Source of the DNA: Pseudarthrobacter sp. NamE5
GTDB lineage: Bacteria > Actinomycetota > Actinomycetes > Actinomycetales > Micrococcaceae
Reading direction: 5' to 3'
Length of the DNA stretch: 64,000 nucleotides
NCBI RefSeq assembly: GCF_005796225.1
Contig: NZ_VAHO01000004.1
Span: 219,244-283,243 of the forward strand
In this document: positions 36,478 to 45,838 of the stretch, piece after piece
Layout: every line of letters starts with the position of its first letter
Position numbering within the stretch: position 1 is the first letter of the stretch
Translations under genes and position numbers: made by a program
Notes under the pieces: model-generated
What the model was told of the DNA's origin: nothing
The model's input: the letters and a program-made list of their open reading frames with translations, nothing else
The model's database searches: none

Positions 36478-37392
36478 GTGCGAGCCGCCGTGTACCTCAT
36501 TTTTGCCAATCTCTTCTGGGCCGGAAACTTCGTCGTGGGCCAGGCCGCCATGAAGACCATGGAGCCGCTCCAGCTGACGTTTTGGCGCTGGGCGCTGGCT
36601 GCGGTGCCATTGCTGGTGCTGGCCCGCGCGGTGGAAAAGCCGGACTGGCGCGCCGTCCTCGGCAGGTGGCCCGTCCTGCTCCTGCTGAGCCTGCTGGGCA
36701 TGAGCGGCTACACCCTTTTGCTGTACAGCGCGCTGCAGCACACCTCGGCCCTGAACGCCGCGCTGGTGACGGCCGCGAACCCTGCCCTGATCATGGTCCT
36801 GGCCGTGGTGCTGCTCAGGGACCGGCCACGGCCGGTGAGCTGGGCCGGCATCGGGCTCGGCCTGGCGGGAGTCCTGCTGGTCCTGACCGGCGGCGACCTG
36901 CAGCGGCTCCTGACCTTTTCGATCAACACCGGGGAACTGCTGATCCTCGCCGCCATTACCGTCTGGGGCCTCTATACGATCATCGCGCGGAGGCTGGCCA
37001 TCCCGGCAATCACGTCAACCGCAGTCCAGGTGGCCATGGCTGCCGTGGTCCTCGCTCCCGTTGCCGCAGCCACCGGTGCCGGCCTGCCGTCCACTTCCGC
37101 CGAAGGATGGTCGCTGGCCTTTATTGCCCTGTTCCCGTCACTGGGCTCCTACCTGCTGTGGAACCTGGCGCTGAAGCGCACCAGCGCAGCCAACGCCGGT
37201 AATTACCTCAACCTGATTGCGGTATTCACCGCTATCATCACGGTGCTGATGGGCCAGCCCATCACGCTGGCGCAGGTGCTGGGCGGGGCCCTGGTGATAT
37301 CGGGCGTCCTGCTGACCAGCGCGGGCCAGCGGCCTCAGCGTCCCAGGTCGTCAAAGTCAACGTCCTCGCCGTCGGAGTCCCGGCTGCCCTGA
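36478..37392 (+). CDS. EamA-family (DMT) transporter
   Basis: The 304-residue protein has ten hydrophobic helices in two EamA repeats, starting YLIFANLFWAGNFVVGQAAM and, in the second half, ILAAITVWGLYTIIARRL and WNLALKRTSAANAGNYLNLIAVF. Drug/metabolite transporters of this group export amino acids or other small metabolites. The GTG at 36478 has no clear ribosome binding site; a GTG at 36490 is possible. Its last 58 bases overlap the end of the convergent membrane protein gene. Confidence 0.88.
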   Translation: MRAAVYLIFANLFWAGNFVVGQAAMKTMEPLQLTFWRWALAAVPLLVLARAVEKPDWRAVLGRWPVLLLLSLLGMSGYTLLLYSALQHTSALNAALVTAANPALIMVLAVVLLRDRPRPVSWAGIGLGLAGVLLVLTGGDLQRLLTFSINTGELLILAAITVWGLYTIIARRLAIPAITSTAVQVAMAAVVLAPVAAATGAGLPSTSAEGWSLAFIALFPSLGSYLLWNLALKRTSAANAGNYLNLIAVFTAIITVLMGQPITLAQVLGGALVISGVLLTSAGQRPQRPRSSKSTSSPSESRLP

Positions 37393-37712
37393 TTCCGGCT
37401 GCGGAAGAGCAGCACCGCCGCAGCAGCTGCGGTCGCCAGCGACGCGACAAGGAAAACGATGCTTCCCGCCCGGGCCCCGCTGTAAAGGCCCCGGATATCC
37501 TGCGCCTCTTGGGTGTCGTCCTGGATGTCATTGCCGCCCACCGAATAGACAGTGGCGTTGAACGTGTCCAGGAAGAAAATGATCACCAGGAGCGCAAGGC
37601 ACACCACGGCCACGACGGAACTGGCAATCAGGGCAGGCCTGGCGAACCTTGCCGCTCCCCGGTCCCTGCGTTGGTGCTCAGGAAACGGCTGCGGACCTGC
37701 ACTGTGGTTCAT
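37335..37712 (-). CDS. Hypothetical two-helix membrane protein
   Basis: The 125-residue protein begins MNHSAGPQPFPEHQRRDRG. Its first membrane helix is LIASSVVAVVCLALLVIIFFL. An outside loop is rich in Asp/Gln/Glu (NDIQDDTQEAQDIRGLY), a second helix is IVFLVASLATAAAAAVLLF, and the cytoplasmic tail is strongly acidic (DSDGEDVDFDDLGR). I do not recognise the family. It overlaps the 3' end of the EamA gene on the other strand by 58 bases and is divergent from the methyltransferase gene. Confidence 0.65.
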   Translation of the reverse strand: MNHSAGPQPFPEHQRRDRGAARFARPALIASSVVAVVCLALLVIIFFLDTFNATVYSVGGNDIQDDTQEAQDIRGLYSGARAGSIVFLVASLATAAAAAVLLFRSRNQGSRDSDGEDVDFDDLGR

Positions 37713-37766
37713 GCCTTCAACACTATCGGCATCCCTGCCAGCCGCTGCTCCACTAGGCTGGAACCC

Positions 37767-39005
37767 ATGGCTCAAGCTCCCCAGGACCAGATTGCCCCAC
37801 TGCTCACCCCTGAAGGCTGGGAACTGCTGGCATCCCTGGAGCCGTACCAGGAGGAGAAGTCCTTCGAACTGAATTCTGCGCTGCGCAACGCCGGGCACTC
37901 CCCCGAACTGGTCTCCGCCGTCCTGACCCAGTCCAGGCTGCGAACGAGGGCCGCGGCGAAGTTCGGCGAATTCGCCCGCCAGATGCTGTTTACCCAGGCC
38001 GGGTTGGAACAGGCCACCCGGCTTACCGTCGCCGCCCGGCATGCCCAGCGGTTCGCTGAAGCCGGGATCCACCACGTGGCAGACCTGGGCTGCGGACTGG
38101 CAGCCGACTCGCTGGCGCTGGCGTCCATGGACATCACGGTCACGGCCGTGGAGATGGATGAGACCACCGCCGCGTGCGCCACGGTGAACCTGATCCCCTT
38201 CCCGAATGCCACTGTGGTGCACGCCGACGCCACATCCATCCCCTTGGACGGCATCGACGGCGTATGGCTGGATCCGGCCCGCCGCGTCACCTCCACCTCG
38301 GGCACCAAGCGCATCTGGGACCCCGAAGCGTTCTCACCGCCGTTGTCCTTCGTCGAGGCTCTTGCCGCCTCCGGCAAGGCGGTGGGCGTCAAAATGGGCC
38401 CGGGCATGCCCCACGACTCCGTGCCTGCGGACTGCGAAGCCCAATGGGTGTCCGTAGCCGGGGATGTCACCGAAGTGGCACTGTGGTTCAACGCCGTGCG
38501 CCGGCCCGGGATCCGGCGGGCAGCTCTGGTGCTTGGCCCCCAGGGCGCGGCGGAACTGACCAGCGGCGAAGACTTCGGGGCAGGCCCGGCAGCCCCGACA
38601 GGACCCGTGGAGGGCTACCTGTACGAGCCGGACGGCGCCGTCATCCGCGCCGGCCTGGTGGCCGACGTCGCGCTGCAGCTGCGCGGGCACCTGGTGGATG
38701 AACACATTGCCTACATCTGTGCACCCTCGCTGGTGGATACACCCTTCGCCCGGGCCTACAAAGTGCTGGACGTCATGCCCTATAACGTAAAAGCGCTCAA
38801 GACCTGGGTGAAGGAGAACGGCATCGGGGTACTGGACATCAAGAAACGCGGCACCGCGGTCACCCCCGAGGAACTCCGCAAGCAGCTCCTCGGCGGCAGG
38901 AACGCCGGCAAGGCCGCCGGCCGGAAGGCCGCGAAAACAGGCACCCTGGTCCTGACCCGCATCGGGGAGGACCGGGTGGCCATCGTGGTGGAGCCGGTGG
39001 CCTAG
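37767..39005 (+). CDS. Class I SAM-dependent methyltransferase, THUMP-like domain
   Basis: The 412-residue protein starts at ATG 37767 and has an N-terminal helical segment. A Rossmann methyltransferase core follows, with the SAM motif VADLGCGLAADSLALASM and VTAVEMDETTAACATVN, and a WLDPARR motif IV. The C-terminus (KVLDVMPYNVKALKTWVKENGIGVLDIKKRGTAVTPEELRKQL) matches the THUMP-like domain of an actinobacterial methyltransferase family. The substrate is probably RNA, by family inference. The family is often annotated only generally. Confidence 0.85.
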   Translation: MAQAPQDQIAPLLTPEGWELLASLEPYQEEKSFELNSALRNAGHSPELVSAVLTQSRLRTRAAAKFGEFARQMLFTQAGLEQATRLTVAARHAQRFAEAGIHHVADLGCGLAADSLALASMDITVTAVEMDETTAACATVNLIPFPNATVVHADATSIPLDGIDGVWLDPARRVTSTSGTKRIWDPEAFSPPLSFVEALAASGKAVGVKMGPGMPHDSVPADCEAQWVSVAGDVTEVALWFNAVRRPGIRRAALVLGPQGAAELTSGEDFGAGPAAPTGPVEGYLYEPDGAVIRAGLVADVALQLRGHLVDEHIAYICAPSLVDTPFARAYKVLDVMPYNVKALKTWVKENGIGVLDIKKRGTAVTPEELRKQLLGGRNAGKAAGRKAAKTGTLVLTRIGEDRVAIVVEPVA

Positions 39006-39011
39006 GCCGCG

Positions 39012-39830
39012 CTACTGTGCGCGCATGAACTCCTCAGCGGCGCGCACCTGCTCCGCGTCGGGCCGCACGCCGGTGTAGAGCACGAACTGCTCCAGAGCCT
39101 GGATAGTGGCCACCTCCGCTCCGGTAATCACCGGTTTCCCCGCGGCCCGCGCCGCCCGGATAAGCGGAGTCTCCGCCGGCAGGGCGACCACGTCGAACAC
39201 CACCCGTGCCGCCTTGATGGCTTCCTCGGGGAACGAGAGGCTTTCGGCCTCAGCTCCCCCTGCCATGCCGATCGGTGTGACGTTGATGACCAGGTCCGCG
39301 GTCCCGCCGTCGAGCGCTTTCCGCCACTGGAACCCGTACTGGTCCGCGAGCGCCCGCCCGCCGGCTTCGTTCCTGGCAATGACGGTCACATCGGAGAAGC
39401 CGGCATCGCGAAGCGCGGCTACTGTGGCCTTGGCCATCCCGCCTGCCCCCTGGACCAGGACTGAATAGCTGGTGGGCACCTGGTTTGCGGCCAGGAGCTG
39501 CTCAATGGCCGTGTAGTCGGTGTTGTACGCCTTCAAGTGCCCGTCCGTGTTCACGATGGTGTTCACCGAGTCGATCGCCTTGGCCGAGGGGTCCATCTCG
39601 TCCACCAGCGCGATCACGTCCTCCTTGTACGGCATCGAGATGGCGCAGCCGCGTATTCCCAGCCCGCGCACGCCTGCGATGGCCCGTTCCAGGTTGGTGG
39701 GGGCGAAGGCCTTGTAGATCCAGTTGAGGTTCAGCTGCTCGTAGAGGTGGTTGTGGAACCTGGTCCCGTTGTTGCTGGGCCGGGCCGAGAGCGAGATGCA
39801 GAGGGTCATGTCTTTATTGAGAATGGGCAC
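39012..39830 (-). CDS. Shikimate dehydrogenase family protein
   Basis: The 272-residue protein begins at GTG 39830 (VPILNKDMTLCISLSARPSN). It has shikimate-binding features SARPSN and SMPYKEDVIALVD, and the Rossmann loop VLVQGAGGMAKATVAAL. A C-terminal GAEVATIQALEQFVLYTG is also present. Shikimate dehydrogenases reduce 3-dehydroshikimate with NADPH. The LSARPSNNGTRFHN opening is the variant common in actinobacterial accessory copies, so it may be a paralogue rather than the main AroE. A longer frame to 40028 is rejected because it reads into the neighbouring gene. Confidence 0.82.
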   Translation of the reverse strand: MPILNKDMTLCISLSARPSNNGTRFHNHLYEQLNLNWIYKAFAPTNLERAIAGVRGLGIRGCAISMPYKEDVIALVDEMDPSAKAIDSVNTIVNTDGHLKAYNTDYTAIEQLLAANQVPTSYSVLVQGAGGMAKATVAALRDAGFSDVTVIARNEAGGRALADQYGFQWRKALDGGTADLVINVTPIGMAGGAEAESLSFPEEAIKAARVVFDVVALPAETPLIRAARAAGKPVITGAEVATIQALEQFVLYTGVRPDAEQVRAAEEFMRAQ

Positions 39831-39855
39831 CAGACCATTAAACGCGTTCCCGGGC

Positions 39856-41562
39856 TCAGGGGCAGCCGGTTCCCGCGGGGAAGCTTCCGACGGCGGCGGG
39901 CAGTTTCCCCGGTGCCGCCGCCTTTCCGGCCAGGACGGCTGCCAGTGCGTCGAAGGCTCCGTCGCTCCGGCCATAAAGTGCCATCTTGACCGGCGCGGTT
40001 GATTCCTGCAGCGGCCAGGGAGCATCAAGCGCGACGGCGATGTCCCCGCCAGCGCCGCGCCCGCCGTAGCCGATCAGGCTGACCACCGGTCCCGAACCCA
40101 GGGACAGGCCGGCCCTGGCCGCCGCAGCCTCGAACCGTGCCCTGTCGGCCGGATTGCCCCCGGCCACCTGCACGGCTCCGGGAACCATGGGACCGCCGCA
40201 CGGACCGGATAGCACGGTGACGGCCGACGCTGAAACGCGCGCTGAGAGGGGTGCGCTGCTGCCTGCCGGCGCACCGGTTTTCGAGGCTGTCCGGGCGTGC
40301 CAGACCATCATGGTGGCGACGCGCCGGGCTGCCTCGTCCAGCCGCTCAGGGGGCAGTCCGCCGGTAGCCACCGCATGCACTATCGCTGCGTGCGCCTGGT
40401 CAACGTCGGCCGGCATCAGGAGGAGGTCGGCCCCGGCGGCAAGGGCCATCACGGCCGCGGTTCCGCCGGGATACTGTTTGGTCACTGCACCCATGTTCAG
40501 GGCGTCGGTCACGGCCACGCCCTTGAAACCCAGAGCCCGCAGCGCGTCATATGTCGGGGCGGAGAGCGACGCCGGGACGCCGGGTTCCAGTGCGGGTACG
40601 GCAATGTGCCCGGTCATCACCATGGGCAACCCGGCAGTTGCTGCAGCCTGGAATGGTTTCCAGTCCCGCGCGCTGAGTTCGGCCACGGTAGCTGTTTGGG
40701 TGGGGAGGCTGAGGTGTGAATCGACTGTCATCGAGCCGTGCCCCGGGAAGTGCTTGACAGTGGGCAGCACGCCCGCGGTGAGCATTCCCTCCGAGAAGGA
40801 GACGCCGAGAGCAGCGGCAGCACCGGGATCGGAGGAGAGGGACCTGGCACCGATGGTGACGTCCTTCGGCCCGCTGGTGACGTCGGTATCCGGTGCGAAA
40901 TCTACATTGAACCCGAGCGGTACAAGTTCGGCCGCCAGGCCCTGCCCGGCTTCCCTGGCCAGGGGTCCGCTTCCGGCGGCACCGTAGCTCATGGGCGTGG
41001 GCCACTCCGTCAGCGGCGGCCCGAGCCTGGCCACCTGGCCGCCTTCCTGGTCCACCGCGATGATCCCGGGCCAGGGCCTTCCGTTGGCGGCTGCTGCCTG
41101 TGCCAGCCGCTGGTTAAGGGCGGCCATGCCCTCAACGTCCATCCTGCCGTGTGCATCCAGTGGCACGTTGTCGCCCATGATGATGGACCCGGCCAGGTGC
41201 AGCCGCTCAATGGTGGCTGCCTGGGCCTCCACCGCCATGCCCTTGAAGAACGGAAGCAAGACCTGCCCGGCCTTCTCTTCGGAGGTCATGGCCGCCACTG
41301 CCGCAGCGGCCGCATCCTGGTCCTGCTGCTGCGGACCCCAGCCCAGGGGCCGGGTACCCGGATCAGGCAGGGGGGACGCGGTGGCGCGCGACGGCGTCGT
41401 AAGCGGTGTTGGCGCAGGCGACGCCGAAGCGGAAGGGGACGACGGCGACGGGGCCGGTCCGGGCGCAGCGGTGCAGGAGGCAAGGGCTACTGCGGAGGCT
41501 GCCGCAAGGAGGTGGAAGGGTCTGTGAAGACTGTCACGCAGATGTTGGAACAAGGCCATCAA
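39856..41562 (-). CDS. Glycoside hydrolase family 3 lipoprotein (beta-N-acetylhexosaminidase-like)
   Basis: The 568-residue protein has a lipoprotein signal peptide with lipobox LASC (Cys 30), followed by a Pro/Ser/Ala-rich linker. A family 3 hydrolase domain contains KHFPGHGSMTVDSHL, with the catalytic His loop of NagZ-type enzymes, and VAVTDALNMGAVT with the nucleophile Asp. A C-terminal extra domain of about 150 residues follows. It is probably a membrane-anchored exo-hexosaminidase acting on cell-wall or chitin fragments. It is divergent from the YbdK-like gene. Confidence 0.88.
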   Translation of the reverse strand: MMALFQHLRDSLHRPFHLLAAASAVALASCTAAPGPAPSPSSPSASASPAPTPLTTPSRATASPLPDPGTRPLGWGPQQQDQDAAAAAVAAMTSEEKAGQVLLPFFKGMAVEAQAATIERLHLAGSIIMGDNVPLDAHGRMDVEGMAALNQRLAQAAAANGRPWPGIIAVDQEGGQVARLGPPLTEWPTPMSYGAAGSGPLAREAGQGLAAELVPLGFNVDFAPDTDVTSGPKDVTIGARSLSSDPGAAAALGVSFSEGMLTAGVLPTVKHFPGHGSMTVDSHLSLPTQTATVAELSARDWKPFQAAATAGLPMVMTGHIAVPALEPGVPASLSAPTYDALRALGFKGVAVTDALNMGAVTKQYPGGTAAVMALAAGADLLLMPADVDQAHAAIVHAVATGGLPPERLDEAARRVATMMVWHARTASKTGAPAGSSAPLSARVSASAVTVLSGPCGGPMVPGAVQVAGGNPADRARFEAAAARAGLSLGSGPVVSLIGYGGRGAGGDIAVALDAPWPLQESTAPVKMALYGRSDGAFDALAAVLAGKAAAPGKLPAAVGSFPAGTGCP

Positions 41563-41667
41563 TACGATGCTACCCCTGCACTAGACTTGAACCACCCGTT
41601 CGCCTGCCGGCAGCAGCCTTGTCAGTGACGGCGTGAGCCAGCGGCAAACAGGACAGTTAGGAAATGC

Positions 41668-42819
41668 GTGAAGATCGACTTCGCTTCATCCAGGCAGTCA
41701 ACCCTTGGTGTTGAATGGGAACTCGCACTGGTGGACGGCAGGACAGGCGAGCTCGCCTCCGTAGCCAACGAAGTGCTCCGCGGCGTGGCCTCCCGCCACC
41801 CGGAGCTAAACGAAAACGACGAGCATCCGCACATCAAGCAGGAACTGCTGCTGAACACAGTTGAACTGGTGACCGGCATCTGCGGGACAGCCGCCGAAGC
41901 CAAGGAGGACCTCAGCCGTTCCCTGGCCGCCGTCCGCGAAGTCACCGACCCCATGGGCGTGGAACTGTTCTGCGCCGGCAGCCACCCCTTCAGCCCGCCG
42001 CAGCTGCAGCCGGTCACGGACAAGGCACGCTACGCCAAGCTGATCGACCGCACCCAGTGGTGGGGCCGACAGATGGTCATCTACGGCGTGCACGTCCATG
42101 TGGGGCTCGACCGCCGGGACAAGGCGCTTCCCGTCCTGGACGGGCTGGTCAACTACTTCCCGCACTTCCAGGCGCTCTCCGCGTCAAGCCCGTTCTGGGG
42201 CGGCGAGGACACCGGCTACGCTTCCCAGCGCGCCCTGATGTTCCAGCAGCTCCCCACCGCAGGCCTGCCCTTCCAGTTCCGTTCCTGGGAGGAATACGAG
42301 TCCTACGTCCAGGACATGTTCACCACGGGAGTGATCGACACCCTCTCGGAAATCCGCTGGGACATCCGGCCGGTTCCCAACCTCGGCACCATCGAGATGC
42401 GCATCTGCGACGGCCTGGCCACCCTGGAGGAAGTGGGGGCGATTGCGGCCCTCACCCAGTGCCTGGTGGACGAGTTCTCCACCATCCTGGACAACGGCGG
42501 AAGCATCCCCACCATGCCGCCGTGGCATGTGCAGGAGAACAAGTGGCGCGCCGCCCGCTACGGCATGGACGCGATCATCATCCTCGACGCCTCCGGCAAG
42601 GAGCAGCTGGTCACCGAGCACCTGCTGGAGACCCTGAACCGGCTGGAGCCGGTGGCGAAGAAGCTTGGCTGCCCGGATGAGCTTGCCGACGTCGAGAAAA
42701 TCATCCGCCGCGGTGCAGGCTACCAGCGCCAGCGCAGGGTGGCCGCCGAGCACGGCGGGGACCTCCAGGCAGTGGTGCTGGACCTGGTCAAGCAGATGCG
42801 GAACGGCCCCACCGCCTGA
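41668..42819 (+). CDS. YbdK-type carboxylate-amine ligase (glutamate-cysteine ligase family 2)
   Basis: The 383-residue protein (GTG start, AGGAAA upstream) opens IDFASSRQSTLGVEWELALVDGRTGELA. It continues with HIKQELLLNTVELVTGIC, VHVHVGLDRRDKALPVL, and IRPVPNLGTIEMRICDGLATLEE. These are the ATP- and glutamate-binding elements of GCS2/YbdK enzymes, which have weak glutamate-cysteine ligase activity in some bacteria. In a mycothiol-producing organism, glutathione synthesis is unlikely to be its main task; the true substrate is unknown. Confidence 0.9.
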   Translation: MKIDFASSRQSTLGVEWELALVDGRTGELASVANEVLRGVASRHPELNENDEHPHIKQELLLNTVELVTGICGTAAEAKEDLSRSLAAVREVTDPMGVELFCAGSHPFSPPQLQPVTDKARYAKLIDRTQWWGRQMVIYGVHVHVGLDRRDKALPVLDGLVNYFPHFQALSASSPFWGGEDTGYASQRALMFQQLPTAGLPFQFRSWEEYESYVQDMFTTGVIDTLSEIRWDIRPVPNLGTIEMRICDGLATLEEVGAIAALTQCLVDEFSTILDNGGSIPTMPPWHVQENKWRAARYGMDAIIILDASGKEQLVTEHLLETLNRLEPVAKKLGCPDELADVEKIIRRGAGYQRQRRVAAEHGGDLQAVVLDLVKQMRNGPTA

Positions 42820-42870
42820 TTCTTCTCTTCCCGCCCCGAAACGGGGGCACTTCGGCACTGACATGCCGCC

Positions 42871-42896
42871 CGCCGCCGTAATTTACGACGGCGGCG
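42871..42896. terminator. Hairpin between convergent ybdK-like and tsaD ends
   Basis: CGCCGCCGT and ACGGCGGCG form a 9-bp stem around an 8-base loop. A second small hairpin (GCCCC/GGGGC) lies at about 42833-42848. There is no long T run, so this is a weak call. Confidence 0.35.
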
Positions 42897-42937
42897 CCCC
42901 CAAAATGCCCCGAGACGGCTCGCCGGGACAACTGCCG

Positions 42938-44050
42938 TCAGGCCGGGAGCGACACCGACGTGACCGGCAGGGATGAATCCGGGGCGAAACGGATCCCGCT
43001 GGGTTCCACTCCTGCCATCACCAGCTGCGCCCCCAAAGCTGCCACCATGGCGCCGTTGTCCGTGCACAGGTTCAGCGGCGGCACATGCAGCCTGATCCCT
43101 GCCGATGCGCAGCGCTGGCTGGTGAGCTCCCGGAGCCGTGAGTTCGCCGCCACGCCCCCGCCCAGCAGCACGTCCTTGATGCCGTGCTCCCGGCACGCCA
43201 GCACAGCCTTGGACGAGATGACGTCCACAACCGCCTCCTGGAAGGCGGCAGCGATGTCAGCCACCGGAATGTCCTCGCTGCGGGCTTCGAACTGCTCCAC
43301 GCACCGGGCCACCGCCGTCTTGAGGCCGCTGAAGGACCAGTCGTACCGGTGCCTGCCGGGCTCTTCGGCGGTGCCCATGTACTTGGGCTGGCTGAGCCCA
43401 CGGGGGAAACGGATGGACTTCGGGTTGCCGGTCCGGGCCACCTTGTCGATGGCAGGCCCGCCCGGATAGCCGAGGCCCAGGATGCGGGCCACCTTGTCGT
43501 AGGCCTCCCCGGCGGCGTCATCGATGGTGGAACCCAGGAGCACCACGTCATCGGTGATGCTGTTGATTTTCAGGATTTCAGTGTGGCCGCCGGATACCAG
43601 CAGGGCGCCGAGGTTTTCGGGCAGCCGGGGAGCTGCGCCGTTTTGCCGGCTGCCGCCACCGTTGTCCTGCCCGTCCAGCAACCCCACGCCCACGTGGGCC
43701 ACCAGGTGGTTGATGGCATACAGGGGCTTGCCGGTGGCCACGGCCAGCGCCTTTGCCGCGCACACCCCCACCATCAGGGCCCCCGCCAGGCCGGGACCGG
43801 AGGTGACGGCAATGGCGTCCACCTCGTCCAGGGTCACACTCGCGTCAGTGAGTGCCTGCTCCAGGGTGGGCACGAAGGCATCGAGGTGGGCCCGCGAGGC
43901 GATCTCAGGGATCACGCCGCCGAAACGGACGTGCTCGTCCATGGAGGAAGAGACGGTGTTGGTCAGCAGCGTGGTTCCCCGGACGATGCCAACGCCGGTC
44001 TCATCGCAGGACGACTCGATGCCCAGCACCAGTGGCTGCGAACGGTTCAT
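42938..44050 (-). CDS. tsaD: tRNA N6-adenosine threonylcarbamoyltransferase
   Basis: The 370-residue ASKHA-fold protein has [15 protein letters not shown] at the N-terminus. The metal-binding HxxxH is in [23 protein letters not shown] follows, and the C-terminus carries [16 protein letters not shown] and [12 protein letters not shown]. It transfers threonylcarbamoyl to A37 of ANN-decoding tRNAs together with TsaB and TsaE. Its ATG overlaps the rimI stop by four bases. It is the last gene of the alr-tsaE-tsaB-rimI-tsaD operon. Confidence 0.97.
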   Translation of the reverse strand: MNRSQPLVLGIESSCDETGVGIVRGTTLLTNTVSSSMDEHVRFGGVIPEIASRAHLDAFVPTLEQALTDASVTLDEVDAIAVTSGPGLAGALMVGVCAAKALAVATGKPLYAINHLVAHVGVGLLDGQDNGGGSRQNGAAPRLPENLGALLVSGGHTEILKINSITDDVVLLGSTIDDAAGEAYDKVARILGLGYPGGPAIDKVARTGNPKSIRFPRGLSQPKYMGTAEEPGRHRYDWSFSGLKTAVARCVEQFEARSEDIPVADIAAAFQEAVVDVISSKAVLACREHGIKDVLLGGGVAANSRLRELTSQRCASAGIRLHVPPLNLCTDNGAMVAALGAQLVMAGVEPSGIRFAPDSSLPVTSVSLPA

Positions 44051-44574
44051 GGCTGGCCTGCTTCCTTCGTTGTCCCGGCGTCCGATTGCCCACCCGGCGA
44101 GCCGTTTAGCTGCAGGCGCATGATCAGGGCGTCCACGCCGTCGCGGTAATAGCGGGGGCGGATGTGGATCTGCTCGAAGCCGAAGCGCCGGTACAGCTGC
44201 TGCGCCCGCGGGTTGTCGGCACGGACCTCCAGCAGGACGTCCGCCGCCCGCCGGCGCCGGGCTTCCTCAATAAGGCTGGTCAGCAGCCAGCTGCCGATGC
44301 CGCGGCCCTCATATTCAGGCACGACGGCGATCGTCTGGACGTCCGCGATGGGCTCGATGCACATCAGGCCCGCGTAGCCCACGATGCCGTCGCTGCCCTG
44401 GGCCACGAGGTAGCGCCGGGTTTCCGGCTGGGACAGCTCGTCGAAGAACATGTGCAGGGGCCAGGCGTCCACCGGAAAGAGCCGCTGCTCCAGTGCGCTC
44501 ACGGCAGGCACATCATCAATTGTCATTTCCCGGACGGTGATCCCGGGTGCCTGACGGCCAGGAACGCCGTTCAC
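44047..44574 (-). CDS. rimI: Ribosomal protein S18-alanine N-acetyltransferase-like
   Basis: The 175-residue GNAT protein has the RimI core [51 protein letters not shown] and [14 protein letters not shown]. The position between tsaB and tsaD is the usual one for rimI in actinobacteria and firmicutes. RimI acetylates the N-terminus of S18 and possibly other proteins. It overlaps tsaB and tsaD by four bases each. The acceptor assignment is by family and context. Confidence 0.9.
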   Translation of the reverse strand: MNGVPGRQAPGITVREMTIDDVPAVSALEQRLFPVDAWPLHMFFDELSQPETRRYLVAQGSDGIVGYAGLMCIEPIADVQTIAVVPEYEGRGIGSWLLTSLIEEARRRRAADVLLEVRADNPRAQQLYRRFGFEQIHIRPRYYRDGVDALIMRLQLNGSPGGQSDAGTTKEAGQP

Positions 44575-45242
44575 AAAGCCCTCTTCCGCGGCCCGGGCAC
44601 CTGCGCGTCGGATTCCCGAAGGTACAGGGGCGTTGAGTCGAGAAGCCCGTTGCCGGCAGCAAGCCGGGCCAGTGCGAACTGCCCCAGGTACAGGGCGTCC
44701 GGTTGTTCCTGCGCAAATTCCGGATGGCAGTCCAGGGAATCGGCATAGAGGCCGGCACCGGCACCAAAAGCGGGCAGGTCCGGCAGGTCCGCAGCGAAGC
44801 TGACGTGCGGACCGTCCTCCAGGTGCGGAAGCCGGCCGTCTTCAAGGGTGTACCGCGCCCAGTAAACCTCTTTGCGCCGCGCATCGGTGACCACCAGGAA
44901 CTCCGGCACGGCGGCGGTGGATTCGGCCACTTCCAGGGCGACGGCGTCCAGGCTCACCATCCCATGCAGGGGTTTGCCCCAGACAAACGCAAGCGTCCGG
45001 GCGGTAGCGATGCCCGAGCGCAGTCCGGTGAAAGGTCCCGGCCCCACGCCCACCACCAACGCGTCGATATCCTCCCCGGTGATTTCGGCGGAGGCGAGCA
45101 TCTCCTGGATTCCCGGGGCAAGCACCTCTGCATGGCTGCGGGTGTCCTCGGTGGAGAAGCTGGCCAACACTCCTTCGGGCACGTCATCGGACACCAGGGC
45201 TGCGCTGGCAACGGCGGAGGTGTCAACGGCAAGGATCAGCAT
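44571..45242 (-). CDS. tsaB: tRNA threonylcarbamoyladenosine biosynthesis protein TsaB
   Basis: The 223-residue ASKHA-fold paralogue of TsaD has the markers ILAVDTSAVASAALV, ALVVGVGPGPFTGLRSGIATARTLAF and the hydrophobic GMVSLDAVALEVA. It lacks the metal site, as expected, and acts as scaffold in the TsaB-TsaD-TsaE complex that makes t6A. Its ATG shares a base with the tsaE stop (TGATG) and its stop overlaps rimI. Confidence 0.95.
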   Translation of the reverse strand: MLILAVDTSAVASAALVSDDVPEGVLASFSTEDTRSHAEVLAPGIQEMLASAEITGEDIDALVVGVGPGPFTGLRSGIATARTLAFVWGKPLHGMVSLDAVALEVAESTAAVPEFLVVTDARRKEVYWARYTLEDGRLPHLEDGPHVSFAADLPDLPAFGAGAGLYADSLDCHPEFAQEQPDALYLGQFALARLAAGNGLLDSTPLYLRESDAQVPGPRKRAL

Positions 45243-45838
45243 CAGCGGACCCCTTCCACGGCGGCACCAAGTTCCGGTGCCTCGGGCCAGCGCGGACCAT
45301 AGCCGCGCATGACGATCGTGCGGGGCTCGTCCGCGTCCTCGGTATCGAAGTCAAGCTCCGCAGAAAGCTTGTGGCCGCCGGGTCCAAAGGCACCCAGCCC
45401 AAGGGCACGGTGCAGGTCGATTTCCAACCTGCTCTCGCTGAGGTGTTCCACCCGGTCCTGGCCCCACTCCACGACCGTGACGGAGGAGTCCATGGTGTTT
45501 TCAAGGTCAATGTCGTCGATTTCGGCGGCGGATTCCAGCCGGTAAGCGTCCACGTGCACCAGGTCGGGGCCGCCGGGCCGGGGTCCCCCGGGCAGGTTGG
45601 GGTGGATGCGGACCAGGACGAACGTGGGGGAAATGATGCCCTCCCGGACTCCCAGCCCCTCTCCGAGCCCCTGGGTGAACGTGGTTTTGCCGGCACCCAG
45701 CTCGCCGCTGAGCACCAGCAGGTCCCCGGCCTCCAGCGCCGCCGCCAGGCGGACGGCGAGCGCGTGGGTCTGCTCCGCCGTCGTCGCCGTGAACGTCTTC
45801 TCCCAGTTAGGCAGTGCAATGCCGCCGTTGGTGCTCAT
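45242..45838 (-). CDS. tsaE: tRNA threonylcarbamoyladenosine biosynthesis ATPase TsaE
   Basis: The 198-residue P-loop protein has Walker A SGELGAGKTTFTQGLGEGLG, switch-like GIISPTFVLVRIHPN and HVDAYRLESAAEIDDIDLE. VVEWGQDRVEHL is the family Walker B-like region. It drives the t6A-forming complex by ATP hydrolysis. The start overlaps the alr stop by four bases (ATGA). The C-terminus is longer than in E. coli, with an acidic stretch (DFDTEDADEPR). Confidence 0.94.
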   Translation of the reverse strand: MSTNGGIALPNWEKTFTATTAEQTHALAVRLAAALEAGDLLVLSGELGAGKTTFTQGLGEGLGVREGIISPTFVLVRIHPNLPGGPRPGGPDLVHVDAYRLESAAEIDDIDLENTMDSSVTVVEWGQDRVEHLSESRLEIDLHRALGLGAFGPGGHKLSAELDFDTEDADEPRTIVMRGYGPRWPEAPELGAAVEGVR

